This document shows positions 16,845-25,672 of a stretch of 64,000 bases of DNA, piece by piece. The notes beneath the pieces were generated by a model, which was not told the origin of the DNA, made no database searches, and saw only the letters and a list, made by a program, of their open reading frames with translations. Made by a program: the position numbers and the translations under genes. Positions within the stretch are counted from its first letter, which is position 1. Each line of letters begins with the position of its first letter. The stretch lies in the NCBI GenBank assembly GCA_036676235.1, contig JAKFDI010000006.1, forward strand, positions 1 through 64,000, read 5' to 3'. This DNA comes from JAKFDI01 sp036676235. GTDB lineage: Bacteria > Pseudomonadota > Gammaproteobacteria > Burkholderiales > Burkholderiaceae_C.

Positions 16845-17798
16845 TCACTGCACCCGGGGATCCACGACGCGGTACATCACGTCGGACAAGAGATTCAGCG
16901 TGATCACCATCAGCACCATCACGAACACCACGCCCTGCACCACCGGGAAGTCGCGATGGATGGCGCCGTTGACGATCAGGTTGCCCATGCCGGGAATCGC
17001 GAATACGGCCTCCACCACCACGGTGGCGCCCAGCATGCGGTTGGCGAGCAGGCTGATGACGGTGATCATGTTCAGCGCCACGTTCTTCAACCCGTGCTGC
17101 CACAGGATGCGCGTGGGGCTCAGGCCCTTGGCGTAGAGCGTTCGCACGGCCTGCGAGGAGAGGATCTCCATGAGCGAGCTGCGCAGCTGCCGCGCGATCT
17201 CGGCCACGCCGCCGGCGGCGATGGCGAAAGCCGGCAGCAGCGCATGCTTGACGGCAACCCACGCGTCTTCACCAAAGGGTGCGGAGCCAGTGGCCGGCAG
17301 CCAGCCGAGCTCCAGCGCGAACCACGACACCATCAGCATCGCGAGCCAGAAGTTGGGCACGGCCACGCCGAAGGACGCCACCGTCATCACGCCGCTATCT
17401 ATCAGCGTGCCGGGGCGGCTGGCAGCGAAGATGCCCAGCGGAATGCCGATCACCAGCGACAGCAGCAGCGCGATGGCAACGATGAGCAGCGTGTTGGGCA
17501 GGCAGCGCGCGATGGAGGTCATCACCTCCTCGCCCGACAGCAGCGAGGACGACAGATCGCCCTGCGCCGCCTTCCACAGCCAGTCGCCGTACTGCACGAG
17601 GAACGCACGGTCCAGGCCGTAGAGCGCGCGGATCTCGGCGATGCGCGCGTCGGTGGCGTTCTCGCCGGCGAGCGTGACGGCGATGTCGCCGGGCACGAGC
17701 TTGAGCAGCCCGAACACGACGAAGGTGGCGAACACGAGCACCGGCAGCGCCTGGGACAGGCGCCGGATGGCGATGCGGGCTTTGCTGCGGGAGGACAT
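16845..17798 (-). CDS. ABC transporter permease (DppB/OppB type)
   Basis: This 317-residue permease has an N-terminal helix (ALPVLVFATFVVFGLLKL), the large periplasmic loop that marks B-type subunits, five more helices and the EAA loop near RTLYAKGLS. With the DppC-type partner it forms the channel of a peptide/opine/nickel-type importer. It is the first gene after the 422-bp structured spacer that follows the binding-protein gene. No strong ribosome site precedes the ATG, which would keep its level below that of the binding protein. Confidence 0.93.
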   Translation of the reverse strand: MSSRSKARIAIRRLSQALPVLVFATFVVFGLLKLVPGDIAVTLAGENATDARIAEIRALYGLDRAFLVQYGDWLWKAAQGDLSSSLLSGEEVMTSIARCLPNTLLIVAIALLLSLVIGIPLGIFAASRPGTLIDSGVMTVASFGVAVPNFWLAMLMVSWFALELGWLPATGSAPFGEDAWVAVKHALLPAFAIAAGGVAEIARQLRSSLMEILSSQAVRTLYAKGLSPTRILWQHGLKNVALNMITVISLLANRMLGATVVVEAVFAIPGMGNLIVNGAIHRDFPVVQGVVFVMVLMVITLNLLSDVMYRVVDPRVQ

Positions 17799-18060
17799 GG
17801 GCTTTCAGTGATGTATTGCCCCCTCGCCCCTTTGGGTGAGGCGAAGGCGGAATTGACATCCGTGCCTGCGCACGGATGACCCGCAGTAGCCGGCACGGCC
17901 TGCAAGCCGTGCCGTGGGAGGTTGGGGTGAGGGGCTGGTGCGAACCAACCGCCCTCGCGCTTCGCGCGCCCTCACCCCCGCCCTCTCCCAGAGGGAGAGG
18001 GAGCAAATGCACGAGCGCTTCCCATGACGCTGCGCCCGCGATCGGTGAACCGACGACGAA
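17799..18060. other. Structured intercistronic region with three perfect hairpins
   Basis: There is no gene here. Perfect inverted repeats lie at 17858-17877 (ATCCGTGC stem), 17891-17914 (CGGCACGGC stem) and 17981-18001 (CCCTCTCCC stem, AGA loop). With the repeat at 18061-18220 they fill the whole gap between the binding-protein gene and the permease genes. In ABC operons such structures often protect the upstream message or limit read-through. That role is inference here. Confidence 0.7.
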
Positions 18061-18220
18061 GCGAACGCCGCGGATCCGGCTCTGCCGGTCCGCCGGTGTT
18101 GCCTTGCAGGCCGCGCCGGGCCAGTGGCCCGGCCCTTCGCCAGGCACGAAAGGTCCACTGGACCTTTCGTGTCCGGGCTCAGCCCCCTAGAGGGGGCGCG
18201 CGAAGCGCGTAGGGGGTGGT
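18061..18220. repeat. Modular hairpin repeat, long copy (terminator-like core)
   Basis: The outer modules match 16765-16843. Between them lies a core with two perfect hairpins: CCGGGCC/GGCCCGG at 18116-18132, and ACGAAAGGTCC/GGACCTTTCGT at 18146-18170. The core recurs in the opposite orientation at 35219-35318. The copy ends exactly where the binding-protein stop begins. It could attenuate transcription into the permease genes, but no U-run follows the stems. Confidence 0.8.
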
Positions 18221-19795
18221 TCATCCCAGCGACACACCCCAGAATTTGGGCTTGCCCAAGAGGTTCGGCTCGAAGCCCTTCACCTGTTCGCCCACTGCGT
18301 CCATCTCGAACTGGAAGGCGATCGGCGCGGTCAGCGCCTGCTCCATCACGATGCGCTGCAGCTTGGCGAACACCTGCTTGCGGTAGTCGAGGTCTTCCTT
18401 GGCGCGGCTGTCGAGCAGCAGTTGCGAGAGTTCCGGCGAAGCCTCGGAGCGCCCCGCGTTGTAGTACGCGCCTTTGCCGAAGGCGAGCGCGTAGGTCATG
18501 CTCGGGTCGGGCCGGCCGGTCCAGGCCGACATCAGCAGATCGAACTTCTTCTCGTTGCCGAAGAACTGGCCGCTGATCTCGGCGATGGTGCCGTTGGTGA
18601 ACTTGGCCTTGATGCCCACTGCGCCGAGCTGGGCCATGATGATTTCCGAGCGGCGCACCGAATCCTGGTCGTTGTAGCCGCCCACCGACAGCTCCAGCCC
18701 CGAGCCGAAACCGGCTTCCTGCAGCAGCTTCTTGGCCTTGGCCGGGTCGTGCTTGTAGATGCCGGCCACGCCCTTGTCGTAGGCCCAGTGGGTCGACGGC
18801 ACCAGCATGCCCGCCGGCTCGCCCACGCCGCCCATCGTCGCGTTGATGAAGGTCTGGCGGTTGAGCGCGTAGTTGATCGCCTGGCGCACCTTGGCATTGG
18901 CCAGCGGCCCGCGCGAGAAGTTGATGTAGAGCTTGTAGCAATACAGCGTGGGGCCGCTCACCACGCGGATGTTCTCGGCCCGCTTGATGATGGGCGTGTA
19001 GCGCGCCGACAGGCCATAGGCCATGTGGTTCTGCCCCGCCACCACCGAGCGCAGGCCGGTGGCCATCTCGGGAATGATGGACAGCTCGATGCCGTCCACA
19101 TAGGGCTCACCCTTGCGCCAGTAGTTCTCGTGGCGGGTGACGACGATCTTCTGGTTGTCGGCCCAGCTCACGAACTTCCAGCGGCCGGCGCCCACCGGGT
19201 TGCGGTTGGACTCGAGGCCGTGCGTTTCCACCGCCTTCGGGCTGATCATCATGCCGGCGCGGTCCGAAAGAATCGCGGGCAGCGCCGCATCGGCCTGCTT
19301 GAGCGTGAGCTTCACCTGCGTCGGGCTCACGACCTCCACCGCGGTGATGTTCACCAGGTCGGCCTTCACGTTGGAGCGCTGGTCGCCGCGGTTGCGGTCG
19401 AGGTTGAACTTCACCGCGGCCGCATCCATCGGCGTGCCGTCGTGGAACTGGATACCCGGCTCGATGTCGAGCACGAAGGTCGTCTCGTTCGGCGTCGACC
19501 ACTTCGCCATGCCGGGCTTGGGCTTGAGCGTGGCGTAGTCCCAGTCGACCAGCGTGTCGTACACCGTCCAGAGGAACACGTGGTCGGAGCCGGCGCCGCC
19601 GGTGGCGGGGTCCATGCTCGACGGGTTGGCGGGCGCCGAGACCTTCAGCACGCCGCCCTTCTTGGGCGTGCCTTGTGCGAAGGCGGAAGGCATGGCGCCG
19701 GCGAGTGCGGCGCCCGACAGCAGCGCCAACGCGTCGCGGCGCTTGATGCCGATGTCCCGGGCAAAGGCTTCGCGTTCTTTCTGGTATGTGCTCAT
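18221..19795 (-). CDS. Periplasmic solute-binding protein of peptide-type ABC importer
   Basis: This 524-residue protein belongs to the DppA/OppA family (COG0747, SBP_bac_5). A twin-arginine-like leader (KRRDALALLSG, cleavage likely after AFA near residue 41) suggests Tat export. Mature-domain segments fit the family: SMDPATGG, VYDTLVDWD, FVLDIEPGIQFHDGTPMDA and YINFSRGPLANAKVRQAINYA. The start at 19795 makes an ATGA overlap with the ATPase stop, and GGAG lies 5 bases before it. The frame is open upstream only as a shadow of the ATPase gene. Family members bind peptides, opines, glutathione or other compounds, so the name does not prove peptide uptake. Confidence 0.93.
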   Translation of the reverse strand: MSTYQKEREAFARDIGIKRRDALALLSGAALAGAMPSAFAQGTPKKGGVLKVSAPANPSSMDPATGGAGSDHVFLWTVYDTLVDWDYATLKPKPGMAKWSTPNETTFVLDIEPGIQFHDGTPMDAAAVKFNLDRNRGDQRSNVKADLVNITAVEVVSPTQVKLTLKQADAALPAILSDRAGMMISPKAVETHGLESNRNPVGAGRWKFVSWADNQKIVVTRHENYWRKGEPYVDGIELSIIPEMATGLRSVVAGQNHMAYGLSARYTPIIKRAENIRVVSGPTLYCYKLYINFSRGPLANAKVRQAINYALNRQTFINATMGGVGEPAGMLVPSTHWAYDKGVAGIYKHDPAKAKKLLQEAGFGSGLELSVGGYNDQDSVRRSEIIMAQLGAVGIKAKFTNGTIAEISGQFFGNEKKFDLLMSAWTGRPDPSMTYALAFGKGAYYNAGRSEASPELSQLLLDSRAKEDLDYRKQVFAKLQRIVMEQALTAPIAFQFEMDAVGEQVKGFEPNLLGKPKFWGVSLG

Positions 19796-20816
19796 GTCGT
19801 CTCCAGCAGTTCGGTTGCAGTGGTCGGTCGGGTGATCTGGCGCGGCGGCCCGTCGGCCGTGGCGAAGTGGCAGGCAACCCAGTGCCCGTCGCGCAGTTCG
19901 CGCAGGGCCGGCACTTCGTCGCTGCAGCGCTGCTGCGCGTACGGGCAGCGGGTGCGGAAGCGGCAGCCCGAGGGCGGGTCGATGGGGCTCGGGATCTCGC
20001 CCTGCAGCACGATGCGGCGGTCGGTGCGCAGGTGCGAAGGCAGCGGGATCGGCTCGGCCGACAGCAGCGCTTCGCTGTACGGATGCATCGGCCGCTCGGT
20101 CACGCTCTCGTTGGGGCCGAGTTCCATGAAGCGGCCGAGGTACATCACCGCCACCCGGTCGCTGATGTGCGAGACGACCGACAGGTCGTGCGTGATGAAC
20201 ACGTAGGTGAGGCCGAACTCGCGCTGCAAGTCGGCGAAGAGGTTGAGGATGTCGCCGCGGATCGACACGTCGAGCGCGGCCACCACCTCGTCGCACACGA
20301 TGAGCTTGGGCCGCAAGGTGAGCACGCGCGCGATGTTCACGCGCTGCTTCTGCCCGCCCGAAAGCTGATGCGGGTAGCGCTCGCCGTACTCGGGTGCCAG
20401 GCCCACGCGCGAGAGCGCCTGGCGCGCCGTGGTGCGAATCGTGTCGCCGTCCTTGCCGCCGGCGATCTGCAGCGGCTCCATCACCGAATCGATGATGCGC
20501 ATGCGCGGGTTGAGCGCCGAGTTCGGATCCTGGAAGACGATCTGGTAGTCGCGGCGCTGGGTGCGCAGCTCACGCTTCGATAGGCGGTTGAGGTTGGTGC
20601 CGTTGTGCAGCACTTCGCCTTCGCTGGGGGCTAGCAGCGAGACGAGCGCACGGCCCAGCGTGGTCTTGCCTGATCCCGATTCGCCGATGACGCCGAAGGT
20701 CTCGCCGGGAAACACATCGAAGCTCACGCCGTCGACGGCCTTCACGGTGGCGTGGCGGTCCTGGGTGGGAAAGAGGATGCGCAGATCGGATGCGCTGACG
20801 ATGGGCGTGGCGGACA

Positions 20817-20817
<1 letters not shown>
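19792..20817 (-). CDS. ABC transporter ATP-binding protein (DppF/OppF type)
   Basis: The 341-residue ATPase has Walker A GESGSGKTT near residue 45, the signature LSGGQKQR near 160 and a Walker B ending VCDEVVAALD. Most relatives have DEPVSALD; the proline and serine are changed, but the catalytic Glu remains. The C-terminal extension (CRFRTRCPYAQQRC) is typical of the oligopeptide group and may bind an iron-sulfur cluster in relatives. The start overlaps the previous ATPase stop as TGATG, and the stop overlaps the binding-protein start, so the genes are tightly coupled. Confidence 0.94.
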
Positions 20818-22040
<1,223 letters not shown>

Positions 22041-22046
22041 GTCGAT

Positions 22047-23588
22047 TCAGGGTCTGTACTGGACCCGAGTCGGACCGGCTTTGCGCACATGCGCCGCCCG
22101 CTCGGCAAACTCGCACAGCAGCGGCCGCGTCTCGCGCGGGTCGATGATCTCTTCGACGCCGAAGGTCTCGGCGGTGCGGAACGGCGAGCGCAGCGCTTCG
22201 AGCCGTGCATTGATCTCGGCAAGCGTCGCCTTCGGATCGGCCGAGGCCTCAATCTCGCTGCGGTACGCCGCCTCGATGCCGCCTTCCAGCGGAATCGAAC
22301 CCCAGTCGCCCGACGGCCAGGCATAGCGGTACTTGAGCCGCGAGGCATTGGTATGCGCCGCACCCGCCACGCCGAAGACCTTGCGCACGAGGATGGAGCA
22401 CCACGGCACCGTCGCCTGGTACACCGCGCTCAGCGCCCGCGCCCCGTGGCGGATGGTGGCCGTCTGCTCGGCTTCGAGCCCGATCAGGAAGCCCGGAATG
22501 TCGACGAAGTGCACCACCGGCAGGTGAAAGGTCTCTGCCATGTCGACGAAGCGCGTGATCTTCTGCGCCGTGTCGGCGTTCCACGCGCCGCCGTGAAAGT
22601 ACGGGTCGCTCGCGAGCACCGCCACCGCATGGCCATCGAGCCGGGCGAGGCCCGTGATGGCCGAGCGCCCGAAATGGCGGCCGGTCTCGAAGAAGCTGCC
22701 GCGGTCGAGCACCGAGGCCAGGATCTCGCGCATCTTGTAGACCTTGCGCCGATCCTTCGGAACGATGTCGACGAGGCGGTCGTCGCAGCGGTCCACCGGG
22801 TCGTCGCAGGGCACGCGCGCGGCGAGGTGGTCCACCGATTCGGGCAGGTACGAGAGAAAGCGCCGCGCACGCTCAAAGGCATCGGCCTCGTTCTCCGCGA
22901 TGTCGTCGATGGCGCCGGCTTTCGCATGCAGCGCGGGGGAGCCGAGTTCGTCCTTGGTGAAGGTGCGGCCGATGCGCGAGACCACCGGCGGACCGGCGAT
23001 GAACATGTGGCTGGTGTTCTTGACCATCACCGAGTAGTGGCTCGCCACCGCACGCGCCGAAGCGAAGCCCGCCACCGAGCCCAGCACCAGCGAGACCACC
23101 GGCACCGTGGTGAGGTTGAGCGAGACCCAGTCCCAGGCCGGGTTGGCCGGCACGTAGGTGCGGCCCAGCGCCTCGACCGTGCGCACCGAACCGCCGCTCG
23201 CGTCGATGAGGCGCACGAGCGGAATGCGCAGCTCGTTGGCCATCTGCTCGGACGAGACCATCTTGCCGGCCGTGGCGCCGTCCGACGCACCGCCGCGCAC
23301 GGTGAAGTCGTCGGCGGCGACGACCACCGGCCGGCCTTCGATGCGCCCCCGGCCGAAGAGGAAGTTCGAGGCCGACAGGTCGACGAGCCGGCCCTCGGCG
23401 TCGTACGAGGCCGTGCCGGTGGCGGAACCGATCTCGCGGAACGAGCCGTCGTCGAGCAGCTGCGCAATGCGCTCGCGCACCGGCAGCTTGCCGGCGGCCA
23501 CATGGCGCGCCACCTTGTCGGGTGCGCCCATACGCCGCACCATGGCGCGGCGCTGCTCCAGTTCCTCGACACCCGCTCGCCACGACAT
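22047..23588 (-). CDS. Acyl-CoA carboxylase, carboxyltransferase subunit (second paralogue)
   Basis: This 513-residue carboxyltransferase has ERIAQLLDDGSFREIGS near the start, the VVAADDFTVRGGASD segment, and a C-terminal half with HFVDIPGFLIG and RKVFGVAGAAHTNA. It is the first gene of the minus-strand locus. I chose the ATG at 23588, which has CAGGAG 10 bases upstream; a GTG at 23615 is possible. It has no biotin domain, so it would need the 72-residue carrier at 10051-10269 and a biotin carboxylase from elsewhere. Two carboxyltransferases in one operon suggest either two carboxylation steps or a mixed complex. Confidence 0.92.
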   Translation of the reverse strand: MSWRAGVEELEQRRAMVRRMGAPDKVARHVAAGKLPVRERIAQLLDDGSFREIGSATGTASYDAEGRLVDLSASNFLFGRGRIEGRPVVVAADDFTVRGGASDGATAGKMVSSEQMANELRIPLVRLIDASGGSVRTVEALGRTYVPANPAWDWVSLNLTTVPVVSLVLGSVAGFASARAVASHYSVMVKNTSHMFIAGPPVVSRIGRTFTKDELGSPALHAKAGAIDDIAENEADAFERARRFLSYLPESVDHLAARVPCDDPVDRCDDRLVDIVPKDRRKVYKMREILASVLDRGSFFETGRHFGRSAITGLARLDGHAVAVLASDPYFHGGAWNADTAQKITRFVDMAETFHLPVVHFVDIPGFLIGLEAEQTATIRHGARALSAVYQATVPWCSILVRKVFGVAGAAHTNASRLKYRYAWPSGDWGSIPLEGGIEAAYRSEIEASADPKATLAEINARLEALRSPFRTAETFGVEEIIDPRETRPLLCEFAERAAHVRKAGPTRVQYRP

Positions 23589-23654
23589 CGGCACAGCACT
23601 CCTGGAGGACCGCACGAAACCTGGGGCGCACCCAAGGGAAAGTCCGTACGGTCA

Positions 23655-23666
23655 ATTGTTAACAAT
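23655..23666. promoter_or_regulatory. Candidate GntR/FCD operator
   Basis: The perfect 12-bp palindrome ATTGTTAACAAT lies in the 150-bp divergent region between the carboxyltransferase gene and the GntR-family gene. FCD-subfamily regulators bind GT...AC-centred palindromes, so this is the best operator candidate for control of both directions. Confidence 0.55.
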
Positions 23667-23738
23667 CGACAAGGTAACGATCACACTCTTCGCAAACAAG
23701 CGGGGTTATCCCGCGCTGTGCCCAAAACCGAGAACCGC

Positions 23739-24527
23739 ATGCCACCTTCATCTCCCGCGGCTGCTGCTGCCGACACCGCCCCTGCACCAAGCGCGCCCAA
23801 AGCGCTGCGCCCGGTGCGGCTACATACGCTCACACCGGCCGAGCAGATCGCCAAGCACCTCGGCCAGGGCATCCTGAAAGGCGACTACGGCCCAGGCGAA
23901 CGCATCGGCGAGCAGGCCGTGGCCGACCTTTTTGCGGTGAGCCGCGGCCCGGTGCGCGACGCGCTGCGCCTGCTGGAGAAGCAGGGCCTGGTGGAGATCT
24001 CGCCGCGCCGCGGCACCTTCGTCGTCGAGTTCGTGCTCAACGACGTGGTCGACATCTTCAACGTGCGCGGCGCGCTGCTGTCGCTGGCGGTGCGCTATCT
24101 CGCGAGCAACCCCGACAAGGCCGTGCTGGCCGAGATCGACCATCGCATGGACGAACTGCAGCAACTCGCGCTGGCCGCCGAGCCGCCGCTCGCGGAGTTC
24201 ATCAAGGCGGTGGGCCGTGTCGCCATCGGCATGGTGCAGGTCTGCGGCAACCGCCAATTGATCCAGACCTACCGCAACCTGCCGCACGACGCGGTGTGGC
24301 AGATGCTGTGGGTCAACGGCCCGCTGCTCGACTACGACAAGCCCGCGCGCCGCGTGCAGAGCCTGCGCGAGCATGAGCGCATGGTCGCCGCCATCCGCGC
24401 GGGCGACGCGGCCACGGGCGAGGCGGTGATGCGCAAGATCATGCGTGACTCCTGCCGCGAGGTGATCGAGCACATGCGCGGCGTACGCAAGGAACCGGTC
24501 GAAGCGTTCCGGCTCGACGCGAGCTGA
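23739..24527 (+). CDS. GntR family transcriptional regulator (FCD/FadR subfamily)
   Basis: This 262-residue regulator has an Ala/Pro-rich tail of about 25 residues, then a winged helix-turn-helix (EQIAKHLGQGILKGDYGPGE, then VADLFAVSRGPVRDALRLLE, about residues 40-100) and an all-helical FCD ligand domain to the end. The FCD domain carries Asp/His-type metal or acid-binding positions, including the HERMVAAIRAGD region. It is divergent from the transport/CoA locus and most likely controls it, responding to the imported acid or its CoA product. The long upstream open frame is the antisense of the carboxyltransferase gene and is not part of it. Confidence 0.9.
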   Translation: MPPSSPAAAAADTAPAPSAPKALRPVRLHTLTPAEQIAKHLGQGILKGDYGPGERIGEQAVADLFAVSRGPVRDALRLLEKQGLVEISPRRGTFVVEFVLNDVVDIFNVRGALLSLAVRYLASNPDKAVLAEIDHRMDELQQLALAAEPPLAEFIKAVGRVAIGMVQVCGNRQLIQTYRNLPHDAVWQMLWVNGPLLDYDKPARRVQSLREHERMVAAIRAGDAATGEAVMRKIMRDSCREVIEHMRGVRKEPVEAFRLDAS

Positions 24528-24584
24528 AGCATCCGGGTGCCGGCGCCGACATCTGTCTTGCGGGTGCCGATAGGCTTGGGCCCC

Positions 24585-25523
24585 ATGAAGATCTTCGACG
24601 CCACGACGACCCGCCGCGCCCTGCCCTTCGACCGGCTGATCCCCGCGCTCGACGCGATGTTCGCAACCGGCTGCGAGGTGCCCAAGCGGCATGTGCACGA
24701 GATCGCCGCATCCGACGGCGGCCGCATGACGGTGCTCATCATGCCGGCGTGGCAGGAGGGCCGCTACTTCGGCGTGAAGACCATCAACATCGCACCGGGC
24801 AACGGTGCGCGCGGCCTGCCGGGGCTGCATGCGAGCTACATGCTGTACGACGCCGTCACCGGCGTGCCGCTCGCGCTGATCGACGGCGACGAGATCACCG
24901 CGCGGCGCACGGCGGCCGCCTCAGCGCTGGCGGCCTCGAAGCTCGCGCGTGCCGATGCGAAGCGGCTGCTCATCGTCGGCGCCGGGCGCATCGCGCGGCT
25001 GCTGGCCGATGCCTACCGCGCGGTGCTGCCGATCGAGCAGGTGACGGTGTGGGCGCGCGATGCACGCAAGGCCGACGGGCTGGCGGCCGAACTGCGAGCC
25101 GCCGGCATCGACGCGCAGGCGGCCGAAGCGCTCGAACCCGCGGTGCGCTGCGCCGACATCGTGAGCTGCGCGACGCTCGCCACGGATCCCGTGGTGCACG
25201 GCCGATGGCTCGCGCCGGGCAGCCACCTCGACCTCATCGGCAGCTTCACGCCCGCGATGCGCGAGGCCGACGACGACTGCCTTCGCGGCGCGAGCCTCTT
25301 CATCGACGCCGAGGACGCGCTACAGAAAAGCGGCGAACTGCTCGGGCCGATGTCGCGCGGCGTGTTCACCGCGGCCGATGTGAAGGCCACGCTCACGGAG
25401 TTGTGCCGCGGCACCGCAGCGGGCCGGCGCTCGAACGACGAACGCACGGTGTTCAAGTCGGTGGGCATTGCGTTGGAGGACCTGGCGGCGGCCATCCTCG
25501 TATACGAACAGGCGTCGGCGTGA
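24585..25523 (+). CDS. Ornithine cyclodeaminase / mu-crystallin family protein
   Basis: The 312-residue protein has the OCD/mu-crystallin fold. Residues 1-120 form the dimerisation part, with GRYFGVKTINIAPGN near residue 65 and a TARRTAAASALA segment. The Rossmann motif LLIVGAGRIARLLADAY starts near residue 128. Members include ornithine cyclodeaminase, ketimine reductases and N-substituted amino-acid dehydrogenases such as opine-type enzymes. The gene lies 57 bp after the GntR gene on the same strand, so it may belong to the same regulon and act on an amino-acid-like compound related to the imported one. The ATG at 24585 fits the start of homology. Confidence 0.88.
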   Translation: MKIFDATTTRRALPFDRLIPALDAMFATGCEVPKRHVHEIAASDGGRMTVLIMPAWQEGRYFGVKTINIAPGNGARGLPGLHASYMLYDAVTGVPLALIDGDEITARRTAAASALAASKLARADAKRLLIVGAGRIARLLADAYRAVLPIEQVTVWARDARKADGLAAELRAAGIDAQAAEALEPAVRCADIVSCATLATDPVVHGRWLAPGSHLDLIGSFTPAMREADDDCLRGASLFIDAEDALQKSGELLGPMSRGVFTAADVKATLTELCRGTAAGRRSNDERTVFKSVGIALEDLAAAILVYEQASA

Positions 25524-25672
25524 GCAGCGGTTCGACCCGCCGATCAACAAGGTTGTGACACTTACCCGTTGACACGCATGGCAGGCTCGGTCCGCTCCGC
25601 GCCCTGCCGCCCCGGCATACGCCGGGAAGTCATGGCGCACTCCTTGTCCTTCCACACGACACGAGGAACACC

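Noticed and set aside
25611..25626. CCCGGC-ATAC-GCCGGG hairpin as a terminator of the OCD-family gene
   Set aside because: The stem is only 6 bp, has no T-run and lies 88 bp after the stop; too weak to list.
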